Source of the DNA: Moritella sp. 24
GTDB lineage: Bacteria; Pseudomonadota; Gammaproteobacteria; Enterobacterales; Moritellaceae
DNA: 64,000 bases
Reading direction: 5' to 3'
NCBI RefSeq assembly: GCF_018219155.1
Contig: NZ_CP056123.1
Location: 620,001-684,000, forward strand
In this document: in pieces, positions 25,861-34,342 of the stretch
Position numbering within the stretch: position 1 is the stretch's first letter
How the letters are laid out: every line of letters starts with the position of its first letter
Translations under genes and position numbers: made by a program
The notes under the pieces: model-generated
Databases searched by the model: none
Seen by the model: the letters and a program-made list of their open reading frames with translations, nothing else
What the model was told of the DNA's origin: nothing

Positions 25861-26745
25861 ATGACTTCTCGATTATTAACCGTCAGCACCGCTGTATTGT
25901 TGCTAACATCAATGCTTGGTTTTAGCCAAAAGGTAAGTGCCGCTGATATTCTTACAGCGACACCCGTAACTTATATGTTAGCGACAGAGTTAACTAAAGG
26001 TACAGATATTACCACGCAGTATTTGCCTCCAAAGCGTTACGGTTTATCGCGTTTACCGAACTGGTTTAGTTCGAAAGGGGCGGCATTAACAGAAAAAGCG
26101 GCAGTTGATGCACAAGTGAGTATTACCCTAGGTGCTGTTTGGTCGCAAGACCCATTATTTGTCCATGCGCGTAAAGGCAATATTCGCATGATTGAAGTGG
26201 ATGCGTCACAAGCTATTTCACCTCGTGCTCAAGGGGTTGCAGCACTGCGTTTAGAGGATGGTAGTATCTCGCCTTATACTTGGCTTAATCCAACTAATTT
26301 AACCCGTATGACTGCGATTGTGAGTCAGGATTTACAACAAGTATGGCCACAAGAAGCGGCTACAATTGCCAGTAATCAACAAGCTTTGATGATGTCGGTA
26401 CGCCATTTGATTAATCAACAACAAGCTATGTTGTTAGATAATGAAATTGATTCTGTTGTGTTGTTATCAACGGAGTTAGAAGATTTTGCGTCGGGTAACC
26501 AGTTATTTGTGGTTGAACGTTTAACCAAACCTGAATTGGAATGGACTGCAAAAGATAAACAGCAGTTTGTTGAACTGTTAACTGAAGATGATAGTTTATG
26601 GGTGCTGACATCGAAACGAGCGAGCAAGCAACTTAAAGCATTAGTGCCTAATCCAGCTCGTATTTTAACGATTGATAGTATCGACCGTTGGGGCCGAGGG
26701 ATTAAGGCTGACAAGCCATTACAACGCTGGCAGTTAACGCTCTAG
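25861..26745 (+). CDS. Second substrate-binding protein, metal site degenerate
   Basis: A 294-residue protein with a signal peptide (cleaved near VSA-ADI). Its fold follows the ZnuA class, but the three histidine positions are changed: the first region reads SRLPNWFSSKG with no His (~64-73), the second is SPYTWLNP with Tyr 139 in place of His, and the third is LSTELEDF with Glu 205 where THNAY stands in the partner. The other features, such as the central helix and the C-terminal lobe, are kept. It ends the array, 6 bases after the permease. It may have lost metal binding or have a new ligand or accessory role. Confidence 0.78.
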   Translation: MTSRLLTVSTAVLLLTSMLGFSQKVSAADILTATPVTYMLATELTKGTDITTQYLPPKRYGLSRLPNWFSSKGAALTEKAAVDAQVSITLGAVWSQDPLFVHARKGNIRMIEVDASQAISPRAQGVAALRLEDGSISPYTWLNPTNLTRMTAIVSQDLQQVWPQEAATIASNQQALMMSVRHLINQQQAMLLDNEIDSVVLLSTELEDFASGNQLFVVERLTKPELEWTAKDKQQFVELLTEDDSLWVLTSKRASKQLKALVPNPARILTIDSIDRWGRGIKADKPLQRWQLTL

Positions 26746-26783
26746 GGTTTTAATATCTCGTTACTGATATGGTTTTAGAAAAG

Positions 26784-26837
26784 AAACGCCCCGTATAATC
26801 AGACTGTAATTAAGTCGATCATACGGGGCGTTTTGTT
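26784..26837 (+). terminator. Intrinsic terminator of the metal-transporter genes
   Basis: AAACGCCCCGTAT and ATACGGGGCGTTT form a perfect 13-bp stem around a loop of about 24 bases, followed by a T-rich tail. The left arm begins with AAA, giving some activity towards the convergent chemoreceptor gene. Confidence 0.9.
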
Positions 26838-26884
26838 TTAGCTATTATTTTATCTATTACTTTATATATTGTTAAATTAAAGAC

Positions 26885-28777
26885 TTATAAACGGAATTGA
26901 CTAACAATACCGTCAAGTCTATTCGCCATACCACCGAGTTCTCTCGCTAATACGGTTGTTTGCTCAGAATCTGTGTGCGATTGCTTGGCTGAGTCGTTAA
27001 GCTCTACTACACTGCGGTTAATATCTGCGGCAACATGGTTTTGTTCCTCAGCTGCTGTCGCAATTTGATTATTCATGTCTTGAATCACCGATACCGAGTT
27101 TAAAATCGCGCTTAATGCTGTTTGTGCTTCCGATGTTTTGCTTGATGTTACTTTGGCATCATTGGAATTATTAATCATTAAGTCGACAGATTTCTTCGCT
27201 TCTGATTGTAGCTTAGCGATCATCACTTGGATTTCTTCGGTACTTTGTTGAGTTCGACTTGCTAGGCTACGTACTTCATCAGCTACCACGGCAAAACCAC
27301 GACCCTGTTCACCAGCGCGTGCCGCTTCAATGGCAGCGTTAAGTGCGAGTAGGTTGGTTTGGTCAGCAATGCCTCTGATCACATCAAGAATACTGCCGAT
27401 GCTTTCCGTTTCTTTTTCCAAGTTCATGATGACATCACTTACATTGCCGATGTTAGAAACGAGTGTTTGGATGTTATCGTTCATGTCTTCTATAACAGAA
27501 ATACCCGTTGCAGAACTCTCGTTAGCATCATTCGCTGCATCAGATGCTTGTAGTGCATTACGGGCCACTTCATCAACGGTTACTGTCATTTCATTCATTG
27601 CTGTTGCAGTTTGCTCTAGCTGTTCGGTTTGCAGCTTAGAACCATCACTGATTGTTGTTGCAGATGATGATAGCGTTTGTGATGATTGATTTAACTCACT
27701 TGTGGTCTGATTGATTTCTTCAATCATACTTCTTAGATTATTAATCATGATAAGCACGTTGTAATAGATGCCAGTTTCGCCACCTGTAGTAGTCGTGCGC
27801 ATTGTTAAGTCACCATTCGACACTCTTTGTACTAATTTTGATATCTCTTCTGGTTCACCACCAATAGGTCCATATACTAATTTGGTTACAATGGCATAGG
27901 TACATAATAAGAATATCATGATTGAAACGAGTGAGATGATAATGGTTGAACCAAGCGTGTCTTGGCTATCTTGTTCAACAACTTCAACCGTTTCGTAATT
28001 AACGACGGTCCAAGGGAACGCATGCATTTTTTTACTTACTGCAAAATATTCGATTCCCGTTGGTGCGGTATAGTGGATATCAGCGCTTTCAGGGGTTTTA
28101 AATGCATTATAGTCAGGGCGGAGTTGAAAGATGTTTTTAGTAATATGATTAACATCACTCGCTGCAATGATAAAACCATTATTACGGAATACAAACATGT
28201 TGTTATTCTCTGATAATGTTTCGATAAAACGCGTTACTTCAGAGATTTGTAATTCAAGTGCAATTGTCGCGACTGTTGAGCCATTTTTAATGATAGGCAC
28301 TGCAAGTGCGATCACATCACGATTCGATGTATTTTTATAATTTTCGGTAATGACGTTGTCCAGACCTTGCCTAAATATTTGGTTATACCAATCACGGTTT
28401 AATGTTCTGGCATTAAAACCTGCGATATAGCCAGTATCGATAAATGCTTCACCTGACTGTAGGCCGATGAATACACGATCAACACCCAGTGTTTTCTGTA
28501 GTCTTGCAAGAGAAAGTTCGATCTTATCTGGTTCCATTAAGTAACCTTCAGCATCAAAGTTAAGTGAAAAATTACCTACTGAGTTTAGTACATCAAAGTA
28601 GCGCATTATTTTTTCATCTAATGCTCGACCTACTAGTGTTGAGTTTTCATATAATTTAGATTCAAAATTTTGGACACTTGATTTTCTAAAACTCATATAG
28701 CTTGAGGTTGATAAAACCATAACAACTATAATCAGTAATATTGAATTAATTAATGCGAATTTATTTTTTAACGTCAC
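26885..28777 (-). CDS. Methyl-accepting chemotaxis protein with Cache-type sensor
   Basis: A 630-residue transmembrane chemoreceptor. A first membrane helix (residues ~6-28) is followed by a periplasmic dCache_1-like domain (about 30-275, with [30 protein letters not shown]), a second helix ([20 protein letters not shown]), a HAMP region, and the signalling tip [20 protein letters not shown]. The start is GTG 28777, not the longer frame to 28921: AAGAGGTAA lies right before it and the first helix then begins near the N-terminus. Chemoeffector unknown. Monocistronic. Confidence 0.9.
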   Translation of the reverse strand: MTLKNKFALINSILLIIVVMVLSTSSYMSFRKSSVQNFESKLYENSTLVGRALDEKIMRYFDVLNSVGNFSLNFDAEGYLMEPDKIELSLARLQKTLGVDRVFIGLQSGEAFIDTGYIAGFNARTLNRDWYNQIFRQGLDNVITENYKNTSNRDVIALAVPIIKNGSTVATIALELQISEVTRFIETLSENNNMFVFRNNGFIIAASDVNHITKNIFQLRPDYNAFKTPESADIHYTAPTGIEYFAVSKKMHAFPWTVVNYETVEVVEQDSQDTLGSTIIISLVSIMIFLLCTYAIVTKLVYGPIGGEPEEISKLVQRVSNGDLTMRTTTTGGETGIYYNVLIMINNLRSMIEEINQTTSELNQSSQTLSSSATTISDGSKLQTEQLEQTATAMNEMTVTVDEVARNALQASDAANDANESSATGISVIEDMNDNIQTLVSNIGNVSDVIMNLEKETESIGSILDVIRGIADQTNLLALNAAIEAARAGEQGRGFAVVADEVRSLASRTQQSTEEIQVMIAKLQSEAKKSVDLMINNSNDAKVTSSKTSEAQTALSAILNSVSVIQDMNNQIATAAEEQNHVAADINRSVVELNDSAKQSHTDSEQTTVLARELGGMANRLDGIVSQFRL

Positions 28778-28980
28778 TTCGTTACCTCTTGAAACACATA
28801 TTGGCAATGTTATATTTATTCGTTTTTTATCGGCAGAACAAGCATTTACTTGAGCAATGTATAGGAAAAAATAATAATTTAAAGTGAATCTTTTCAAACA
28901 GATAAAGTGATATTGTTCCATTGAATATTATATTGTTTTTAGTTGTTTTGTAGTGATATGGTTTATTACTGCATCATGGT

Positions 28981-29010
28981 CTTACACTTATGCCTACGAG
29001 TAGGTATAAT
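28981..29010 (+). promoter_or_regulatory. Candidate yihD promoter
   Basis: A perfect -10 TATAAT at 29005-29010 is preceded by CTTACA (4 of 6 for -35) with 18 bases between. The transcript would start about 20 bases before the yihD GTG. Confidence 0.45.
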
Positions 29011-29036
29011 AACCTTATTTATAATGAGGTTATGGC

Positions 29037-29300
29037 GTGAAGTACCATCGTATTAATGAACTTATCGAATTATTACAACCTGAATGGCAGAAAACTCCAG
29101 ATGTAGATTTACTGCAATTCTTAGTGACACTTGCTGAAGAAATGAAGTTAGAAGGTCAGCTAGAAACATTGACTGATGATGCCCTTATTTATCATCTTAA
29201 AATGCGCAATAGTGCGAAAGATGCAATGATTCCTGGGTTAGCTAAAGACCAAGAAGATGATTTTAAAACTGCACTACTTAAAGCACGTGGTTTTATGTAA
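29037..29300 (+). CDS. yihD: YihD family protein (DUF1040)
   Basis: An 87-residue cytoplasmic protein. It aligns along its whole length with E. coli Yih[61 protein letters not shown]. Molecular function is not established. In E. coli it lies near mobA/dsbA. The start is GTG 29037, preceded by TGAGG. Confidence 0.93.
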   Translation: MKYHRINELIELLQPEWQKTPDVDLLQFLVTLAEEMKLEGQLETLTDDALIYHLKMRNSAKDAMIPGLAKDQEDDFKTALLKARGFM

Positions 29301-29628
29301 TAAAAATCGTTATATTCACATTACTATCGTTGCTGAATGAACTGAAATTAATGCCGTGGTACTGGACTAGAATATTCATTGTAGATTTATATTCTGGTCA
29401 TTATTTTCTCGCCTTGTTTGATCTACATCAATCCCCTGTTATTTTGAATCAACGTCCTCATCGGTTAATTTATACCAATTAAGTTAATAAAAACCAATTA
29501 AATACATAAAAACTACTCTACTTAAATCAAACGTTTAAATTGTTTTGTGTGTTCCTGTATTTCTCTGTATTGCAGCAAAAAAAGTCACTTGATAGACTCC
29601 TTTTTTTTGAAATTAATAGCGGTTGTAA
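29301..29628. other. Regulatory intergenic region before the sulfite dehydrogenase genes
   Basis: A 328-base AT-rich gap. It contains a perfect FNR palindrome (29418-29431), a partial copy of the ATACCAA repeat element (29472 onwards, right arm absent) and poly-T/poly-A tracts near 29578-29610. No ORF is supported. The long leader between the FNR site and the first gene leaves room for a promoter that I cannot place reliably. Confidence 0.6.
29418..29431 (+). promoter_or_regulatory. Perfect FNR/EtrA-type binding site
   Basis: TTGAT-CTAC-ATCAA matches the FNR consensus TTGAT-N4-ATCAA at all 10 positions. It is about 200 bases before the first cytochrome gene of the sulfite dehydrogenase cluster and about 120 bases after yihD. 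Oxygen-dependent control of this operon is therefore likely. Confidence 0.65.
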
Positions 29629-29931
29629 ATGATGAACAAGCGAGTCTCTCGATATTTTTTGACGGGTTTTTATCTGTGCATTATGTCATTTTCAGCGGCA
29701 TCTGCAGATCTAGATAAACTGCAAAACATGTGTATGGCATGTCATGGCGATAACGGTGTTAATCCTTATCAGTCAATTCCCGATCTGCGAGGCCAGAGCT
29801 TAGTTTATTTGAGAAATCAGATGGCAGCTTTCAAAAATGGCGAACGCCAAGATATAACGATGAGCAAAGTTGCACAGTTACTTTCTGATGATGACATCAA
29901 TAAGCTCACCAAATACTTCAGTGAACAGTAA
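29629..29931 (+). CDS. Periplasmic c-type cytochrome
   Basis: A 100-residue class I cytochrome c. The signal peptide ends near ASA-DLD. The heme motif is CMACH, and the distal Met is probably in ITMSKVA. KFxEx-like ending helix SDDDINKLTKYFSEQ is typical of c4/c553-type domains. It starts the four-gene sulfite-oxidation-like operon and likely passes electrons from the molybdoenzyme. ATG 29629 or 29632 may be used. Confidence 0.88.
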   Translation: MMNKRVSRYFLTGFYLCIMSFSAASADLDKLQNMCMACHGDNGVNPYQSIPDLRGQSLVYLRNQMAAFKNGERQDITMSKVAQLLSDDDINKLTKYFSEQ

Positions 29932-29943
29932 GGTTTATAAGCA

Positions 29944-31167
29944 ATGAAACGTAGAGATTTTATTAAAGGCACATTTGCTGTCGGCGCGAGTGCTATGTTA
30001 CCGGTTAATTGGGTATTTGCTGGCAATTTACCAAAAGGCCTATCGCCACTGGAAGTGGATTCGCTAACATGGTCGTCGGTAACTGACTTACCTGAGTATT
30101 ATAAGGTGCTGAACAGTAACCCGCTAAATGCTTATGTCGCTGATCATATGTTAGATCCAACGGTGACTCCTGCGAATGTACCGTTTGTACGTTGGAATGG
30201 TTTATTACCTGACTTTAAAGCGATGGACCCAAAAATTTGGGAATTCACTGTTGATGGTGAATCTTGTGAGCAGCCAAAAACATATACGATTGCAGATTTG
30301 AAAAGCAAATTTAAACATCATACTTATGCGTTAACGCTAGAGTGTGGTGGTAACAGCCGTAAGAACTTCTACCCGTCAGCGAAAGGTAATCAGTGGACTG
30401 ACTCTGCTGTTTATTGTTCTGAGTGGACAGGGGTATTGGTGAGTGATGTATTAAAAGATTGTGGTATTAAAGACGATGCAGTCTATACCGGCCATCACAG
30501 TATTGATCGCCATTTAAGTGGTAAAGGTGATGCGATTTCGCGTGGTGTACCAATTCAATATGCATTAGAAGATAATGCATTGATTGCTTGGTCGATGAAC
30601 GGTGACGAAATTCCTTATATGCACGGTTATCCGTTACGTATCGTATTTGGTGGTCGTCCTGCGTCTATCTCATCAAAAGCAGCAACGGGTATCAGTATTC
30701 GTAATGTTGAACATGATGGTAAGAAAATGGAATCACCTGCTTATCGTGTCCCTAAATACCCAGTTGCACCGGGCGAGAAAGTGCCATTAGATGATTTTGA
30801 AATCATTGAACACATGATCGTTAAATCATTAATCACGCATCCACAAACAGGCAGTGAATTTAAATTAGGTCAGAAGACAGCTGTTCGTGGTCATGCTTGG
30901 GCGGGTCCACTTGAGGTTGTTAAGATGGAAGTCAGCTACGACTATGGCACGACTTGGCATGTTGCGGATTTGAAAAAACAGCCAAATAAAATGGCGTGGC
31001 AAGATTGGTCAATCGAACTTGATTTACCACAACACGGCTATTACGAAATATGGTCAAAAGCGACCGATAGCGAAGGTAAGACGCAACCTGTAGTACAACC
31101 ACAGTGGAATCCAAAAGGTTACATGTTTAACGGTTGTCACCGTATTGCGGTTCGGGTGCAAAAATGA
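29944..31167 (+). CDS. Sulfite oxidase family molybdoenzyme (SorA/SoxC-like), Tat-exported
   Basis: A 407-residue periplasmic enzyme. The Tat signal has MKRRDFIKGTFAVGASAMLP (RRxFxK). The molybdenum-ligating Cys lies in LTLECGGNSRKNFYP, about residue 138. Downstream there are GDEIPYMHGYPLRIVFGG (Mo-pterin domain) and the C-terminal dimerisation domain (VRGHAWAGPLEVVKMEVSYD, KATDSEGKTQP). Members oxidise sulfite to sulfate and pass electrons to cytochrome c. That fits the flanking cytochromes. Sulfite is the likeliest but unproven substrate; methionine-sulfoxide-type or thiosulfate-linked roles exist in the family. Confidence 0.88.
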   Translation: MKRRDFIKGTFAVGASAMLPVNWVFAGNLPKGLSPLEVDSLTWSSVTDLPEYYKVLNSNPLNAYVADHMLDPTVTPANVPFVRWNGLLPDFKAMDPKIWEFTVDGESCEQPKTYTIADLKSKFKHHTYALTLECGGNSRKNFYPSAKGNQWTDSAVYCSEWTGVLVSDVLKDCGIKDDAVYTGHHSIDRHLSGKGDAISRGVPIQYALEDNALIAWSMNGDEIPYMHGYPLRIVFGGRPASISSKAATGISIRNVEHDGKKMESPAYRVPKYPVAPGEKVPLDDFEIIEHMIVKSLITHPQTGSEFKLGQKTAVRGHAWAGPLEVVKMEVSYDYGTTWHVADLKKQPNKMAWQDWSIELDLPQHGYYEIWSKATDSEGKTQPVVQPQWNPKGYMFNGCHRIAVRVQK

Positions 31168-31532
31168 ATAAACTCCGCTATTTAATATTATTATTTTTGC
31201 TCGGCGCGAGTACAACTGCCGCGGCAAAAGTTGAAAATTACTTAGTCGATGAAAAGTCTGGTCTGATCATGGCACCAGGCTGGGAAGTGGTTAATAAACA
31301 ATGTAATGCTTGTCACACCAGCTTAATTATTACTCAGAATAAAGGTAATAAAGAAGAATGGCGAGAAACTATCCAGTGGATGGTTGATAGCCAAGGGTTG
31401 TGGGATTTAAGTGATACTTGGGAACCGGTATTAGACTATTTATCGACTTATTATAACCAGCAAGAAATCGACTTAACCACGTTTAGACGATTACCGTTAG
31501 CGGTTGAATATCAACCCCCTGTGGCAAAATAG
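31164..31532 (+). CDS. Small c-type cytochrome subunit (SorB-like)
   Basis: A 122-residue exported protein. A signal peptide (MNKLRYLILLFLLGASTTAA) is followed by the heme motif CNACH near residue 50. The segment EEWRETIQWMVDSQGLWDL is like the small cytochrome subunit of sulfite dehydrogenases. The start ATG 31164 overlaps the sorA-like stop by four bases (ATGA), so the proteins are probably made in coupled amounts. Forms with the molybdoenzyme a likely heterodimer; inference from family. Confidence 0.85.
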   Translation: MNKLRYLILLFLLGASTTAAAKVENYLVDEKSGLIMAPGWEVVNKQCNACHTSLIITQNKGNKEEWRETIQWMVDSQGLWDLSDTWEPVLDYLSTYYNQQEIDLTTFRRLPLAVEYQPPVAK

Positions 31533-31547
31533 AGTGAGTACTAAATC

Positions 31548-31877
31548 ATGATCAAAAAAATAGCATTCACTGCTGCTTTATTGTTGGGTTCTGCAACTGC
31601 GATGGCATCTGATGCTGATATCATTAAGCCTAATTTAGCTAATGGCAAACAGCTTTCTGAGCGTTGTTTAGCATGTCACAACGAGAGCCGATTGGAAGAG
31701 TTTAATTACTTTCCGTATCTGGAAGGGCAGAAGTATAAATACATCGTTCGCCAATTGAATAACTTTAAATTGGGCTTACGTAAAAGTCCATTTATGGAAG
31801 GCGAAGTCGCGTATCTAACTCGCCAAGATATGGTTGATGTTGCCTATTTCTTTAGCGTTCAGCCAAAGAAACTGTAA
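31548..31877 (+). CDS. c4/c553-type cytochrome
   Basis: A 109-residue exported cytochrome with signal peptide ending AMA-SDA. Heme motif CLACH; the probable axial Met is in PFMEGEVAYLT. The FPYLEGQKYKYIVRQLNNFK segment is typical of cytochrome c4 domains. It is the last gene of the four-gene set, 15 bases after the SorB-like gene, and may relay electrons to a terminal oxidase. Confidence 0.88.
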   Translation: MIKKIAFTAALLLGSATAMASDADIIKPNLANGKQLSERCLACHNESRLEEFNYFPYLEGQKYKYIVRQLNNFKLGLRKSPFMEGEVAYLTRQDMVDVAYFFSVQPKKL

Positions 31878-31902
31878 TCACCGCTAAGAAGACTCACATG
31901 CA

Positions 31903-31933
31903 ACGAGTCTATACATTGCGTATAGGCTCGTTT
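31903..31933 (+). terminator. Hairpin after the sulfite dehydrogenase operon
   Basis: ACGAGTCTATAC and GTATAGGCTCGT pair (one G-T) around a 5-base loop. Only TTT follows, so termination may be weak or Rho-assisted. Confidence 0.55.
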
Positions 31934-31945
31934 CATCCGAATCTT

Positions 31946-31980
31946 ATCTACAATCTACAATCTACAATCTACAATCTACA
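31946..31980. repeat. Five tandem copies of a 7-bp repeat
   Basis: ATCTACA occurs five times in a row without change. It lies between the convergent ends of the cytochrome and thiQ genes, 11 bases after thiQ's stop on the minus strand. Confidence 0.95.
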
Positions 31981-31991
31981 TCTATTATCGA

Positions 31992-32732
31992 TTACTTCCC
32001 TAAATAACGTTTCAACATCTCAGGCGCATTGTTATCAGCTAAAATAGCCGCGGGTGCATGAAGTGCTATCTTACCGTCTTCTACAAACGCAATATTATCT
32101 GCAATCTGCAGGGCATCATCCGGGTTATGTGTCACCATCAGTACGGTAATGTCATGTTCGTTATTTAATTTGTCGATTAAACGTAACATCTCTTTACGTA
32201 ATGCAGGGTCGAGCGCACTAAACGGTTCATCTAACAGTAGTAAAGGTTGTTTACGTGCGAGACAGCGGGCAATACCAACGCGTTGACGCTGGCCACCACT
32301 CAGGTCACCAGGAAGACGGTTTAGTAATTCGGTTATCTCCACTTGCTGTGCGGCTTTTTCAAGCGCAGTTTGTTGGTGCTTATCCAATTTCATGTTTGGC
32401 GCTAAACCAATGGCAATATTTTGCTTTACCGTTAAATGATTAAACAGGTTATGCTCTTGGAATAAAGTTGTTATTGGTCGCTGTGCAGGCATTTGTTTAA
32501 TGATTGAGTCTGATTGAAATCGAATATCACCAGACAAGGGATGATTAAAACCGGCAATCAAGTTAAGCAAGGTCGATTTACCAGAACCACTCGCCCCCAG
32601 AATTGCCAAGGTTTCTCCCTTATTCACCGTTAAGTCAAATTGCATCTGCATTTGTTCATAGGCAAAGGTAATGTTGTCTACCTGTAATAACACTTGCTTA
32701 TCAGCGCGATCAAGGGGGATTGTATTAGGCAT
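31992..32732 (-). CDS. thiQ: Thiamine ABC transporter ATP-binding protein
   Basis: A 246-residue ABC ATPase of the thiamine/TPP importer. Walker A is GASGSGKSTLL (~44-54), signature LSGGQRQRVGIARCLARKQP, Walker B LLLLDEPFSALDP, and switch MVTHNPDDAL. ATG 32732 has GGAGG in place; the longer frame from 32777 lies inside thiP and is not needed. It overlaps thiP by 8 bases. Third gene of a thiBPQ operon under a TPP riboswitch. Confidence 0.93.
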   Translation of the reverse strand: MPNTIPLDRADKQVLLQVDNITFAYEQMQMQFDLTVNKGETLAILGASGSGKSTLLNLIAGFNHPLSGDIRFQSDSIIKQMPAQRPITTLFQEHNLFNHLTVKQNIAIGLAPNMKLDKHQQTALEKAAQQVEITELLNRLPGDLSGGQRQRVGIARCLARKQPLLLLDEPFSALDPALRKEMLRLIDKLNNEHDITVLMVTHNPDDALQIADNIAFVEDGKIALHAPAAILADNNAPEMLKRYLGK

Positions 32733-34329
32733 GCTTGCCTCCAATAATGCGTTCAAACAGATAAAAAATAACACCACAGAGCGTCAATAGAAAAATAGCC
32801 GTCACTGCCGCAGCATCGAGTTGATAGCTGCCCAGTTGACGATACAGCATGAGGGGTAATGTCTGTATGTCCTGACTTCCGAATAATGCAATCACACTTA
32901 AATCACCTAATGATAAAACACAGGCGAGTCCTAGTCCCATCGCCACCGGTTTCCGTAATAACGGCCATTCGATAATACGTAGCCGTTGCAGACGTGATAG
33001 ACCTAAACTGACGGCAAGTTTGTCGTATGATGCGAAGCTATCTTGGATCGGTTGATTCAATACACGCAGTAAGTAAGGTAACGACATTAAGGCATTCACT
33101 AAAATTACCAGCCAAGCCGCAATACTAAATACATCCACGAACGGGCGTAATAATAGGAACAAACCCGTTCCAAGTACCAATGCGGGCACGACTAAAATAA
33201 TAGCGCCAATATTTTCGATACCATAAGCCAGCGCCATTAACTTAAAACGTACTTTTAAGATACGTGTCGAAAATAAGATTGCGCAGGCCAGTAGCAAACT
33301 TAACAAGCCAGAACTTATTGCTATTTGCAGCGAGATACCAGTGGCTTGCCATAACATGGGGTCGCGAATAACCGAGAGTGTATTACTATTAATACCACTG
33401 AGCAGAATAGCCAGTATAGGTGGTGCTAACAAACAGGCTGCAAGTAGAAAGCTAATTCCATCGCTAATTTTGCTGCTTAACGCGTGGCAATCTGGACGAC
33501 GAAAGTAATTACCTGAAGGTGCTGACATCGGTTGCGATTTTAAGAAAATGGCACTAAAAATCATCAACGCGACAGTAATCGCGACCTGAATAATCGCCAG
33601 TGCCACGGCTTGCTCTATATCAAATTCAAACTTGAGGGCTTGATAGATAGCAACTTCAAGCGTGGCAAAGTCAGGACCACCACCGAGAGACATAACAATC
33701 GCAAAACTGGTAAAGCACAGCATAAAAATAAGACTGATTAACGAGGGGAGTTGTTGCTTTATCTTTGGCCATTCTAAGGTGATAAATATATGGCGAGATT
33801 GTAAGTTAAGTTGACTGGCTAATCGCCAAGATTCACTCGGAATGGAATCTAATGTTTGCAATAAAATACGGGTGGCTAACGGTACATTAAAAAACAGGTG
33901 CGCGAGTAAAATACCGGTTAATCCATAAATGTAATGACCTGCATCGAGACCAACAAAACTAAGCAGTTGGTTTACCCAACCATTTTTACCATGTACAGCC
34001 ACAATGCCAAAGATCGCGATAATAATTGGCAAGACTAACGACAAGTTAAATAGCTTAATGATGAATTGTTTACCAATAAACTCTCTGCGGGAAAATGCAC
34101 GTGCAAGAGGGATGGCTAAGCCAATACTCAATACCGTGGATAATGCAGCCTGATAAAAACTAAAGCGGATAACATGCTGAGTGTAAGAATCAGCAAGTAC
34201 ACTGCTAAAGTCTAACTCTGCTTGTGAAAAGTTAAGGAGGGCGGTAAAGCTACCGCCTACAAGAATTAAAATGATGCTGATGGCGAGCAAAGCGCTACAC
34301 CACCAGTATTTATGTGAATTGGAAATCAT
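32725..34329 (-). CDS. thiP: Thiamine/TPP ABC transporter permease
   Basis: A 534-residue permease with about 12 membrane helices in two homologous halves. EAA-type loops appear around SIPSESWRLASQLNLQSRHIF and ASYDKLAVSLGLSRLQRL. Length equals that of E. coli ThiP (536). It follows thiB by 13 bases and overlaps thiQ, so the three proteins are probably co-translated. Imports thiamine across the inner membrane. Confidence 0.93.
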   Translation of the reverse strand: MISNSHKYWWCSALLAISIILILVGGSFTALLNFSQAELDFSSVLADSYTQHVIRFSFYQAALSTVLSIGLAIPLARAFSRREFIGKQFIIKLFNLSLVLPIIIAIFGIVAVHGKNGWVNQLLSFVGLDAGHYIYGLTGILLAHLFFNVPLATRILLQTLDSIPSESWRLASQLNLQSRHIFITLEWPKIKQQLPSLISLIFMLCFTSFAIVMSLGGGPDFATLEVAIYQALKFEFDIEQAVALAIIQVAITVALMIFSAIFLKSQPMSAPSGNYFRRPDCHALSSKISDGISFLLAACLLAPPILAILLSGINSNTLSVIRDPMLWQATGISLQIAISSGLLSLLLACAILFSTRILKVRFKLMALAYGIENIGAIILVVPALVLGTGLFLLLRPFVDVFSIAAWLVILVNALMSLPYLLRVLNQPIQDSFASYDKLAVSLGLSRLQRLRIIEWPLLRKPVAMGLGLACVLSLGDLSVIALFGSQDIQTLPLMLYRQLGSYQLDAAAVTAIFLLTLCGVIFYLFERIIGGKHA

Positions 34330-34342
34330 ATCAATTTGCTAA

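Noticed and set aside
28778-28921. 48-residue N-terminal extension of the chemoreceptor
   Set aside because: GTG 28777 has a good AAGAGGTAA and yields a usual first membrane helix; the extension has poor composition.
31946-31980. Tandem repeat considered as a CRISPR-like array
   Set aside because: The units are 7 bp and contiguous with no spacers; no cas genes are near.
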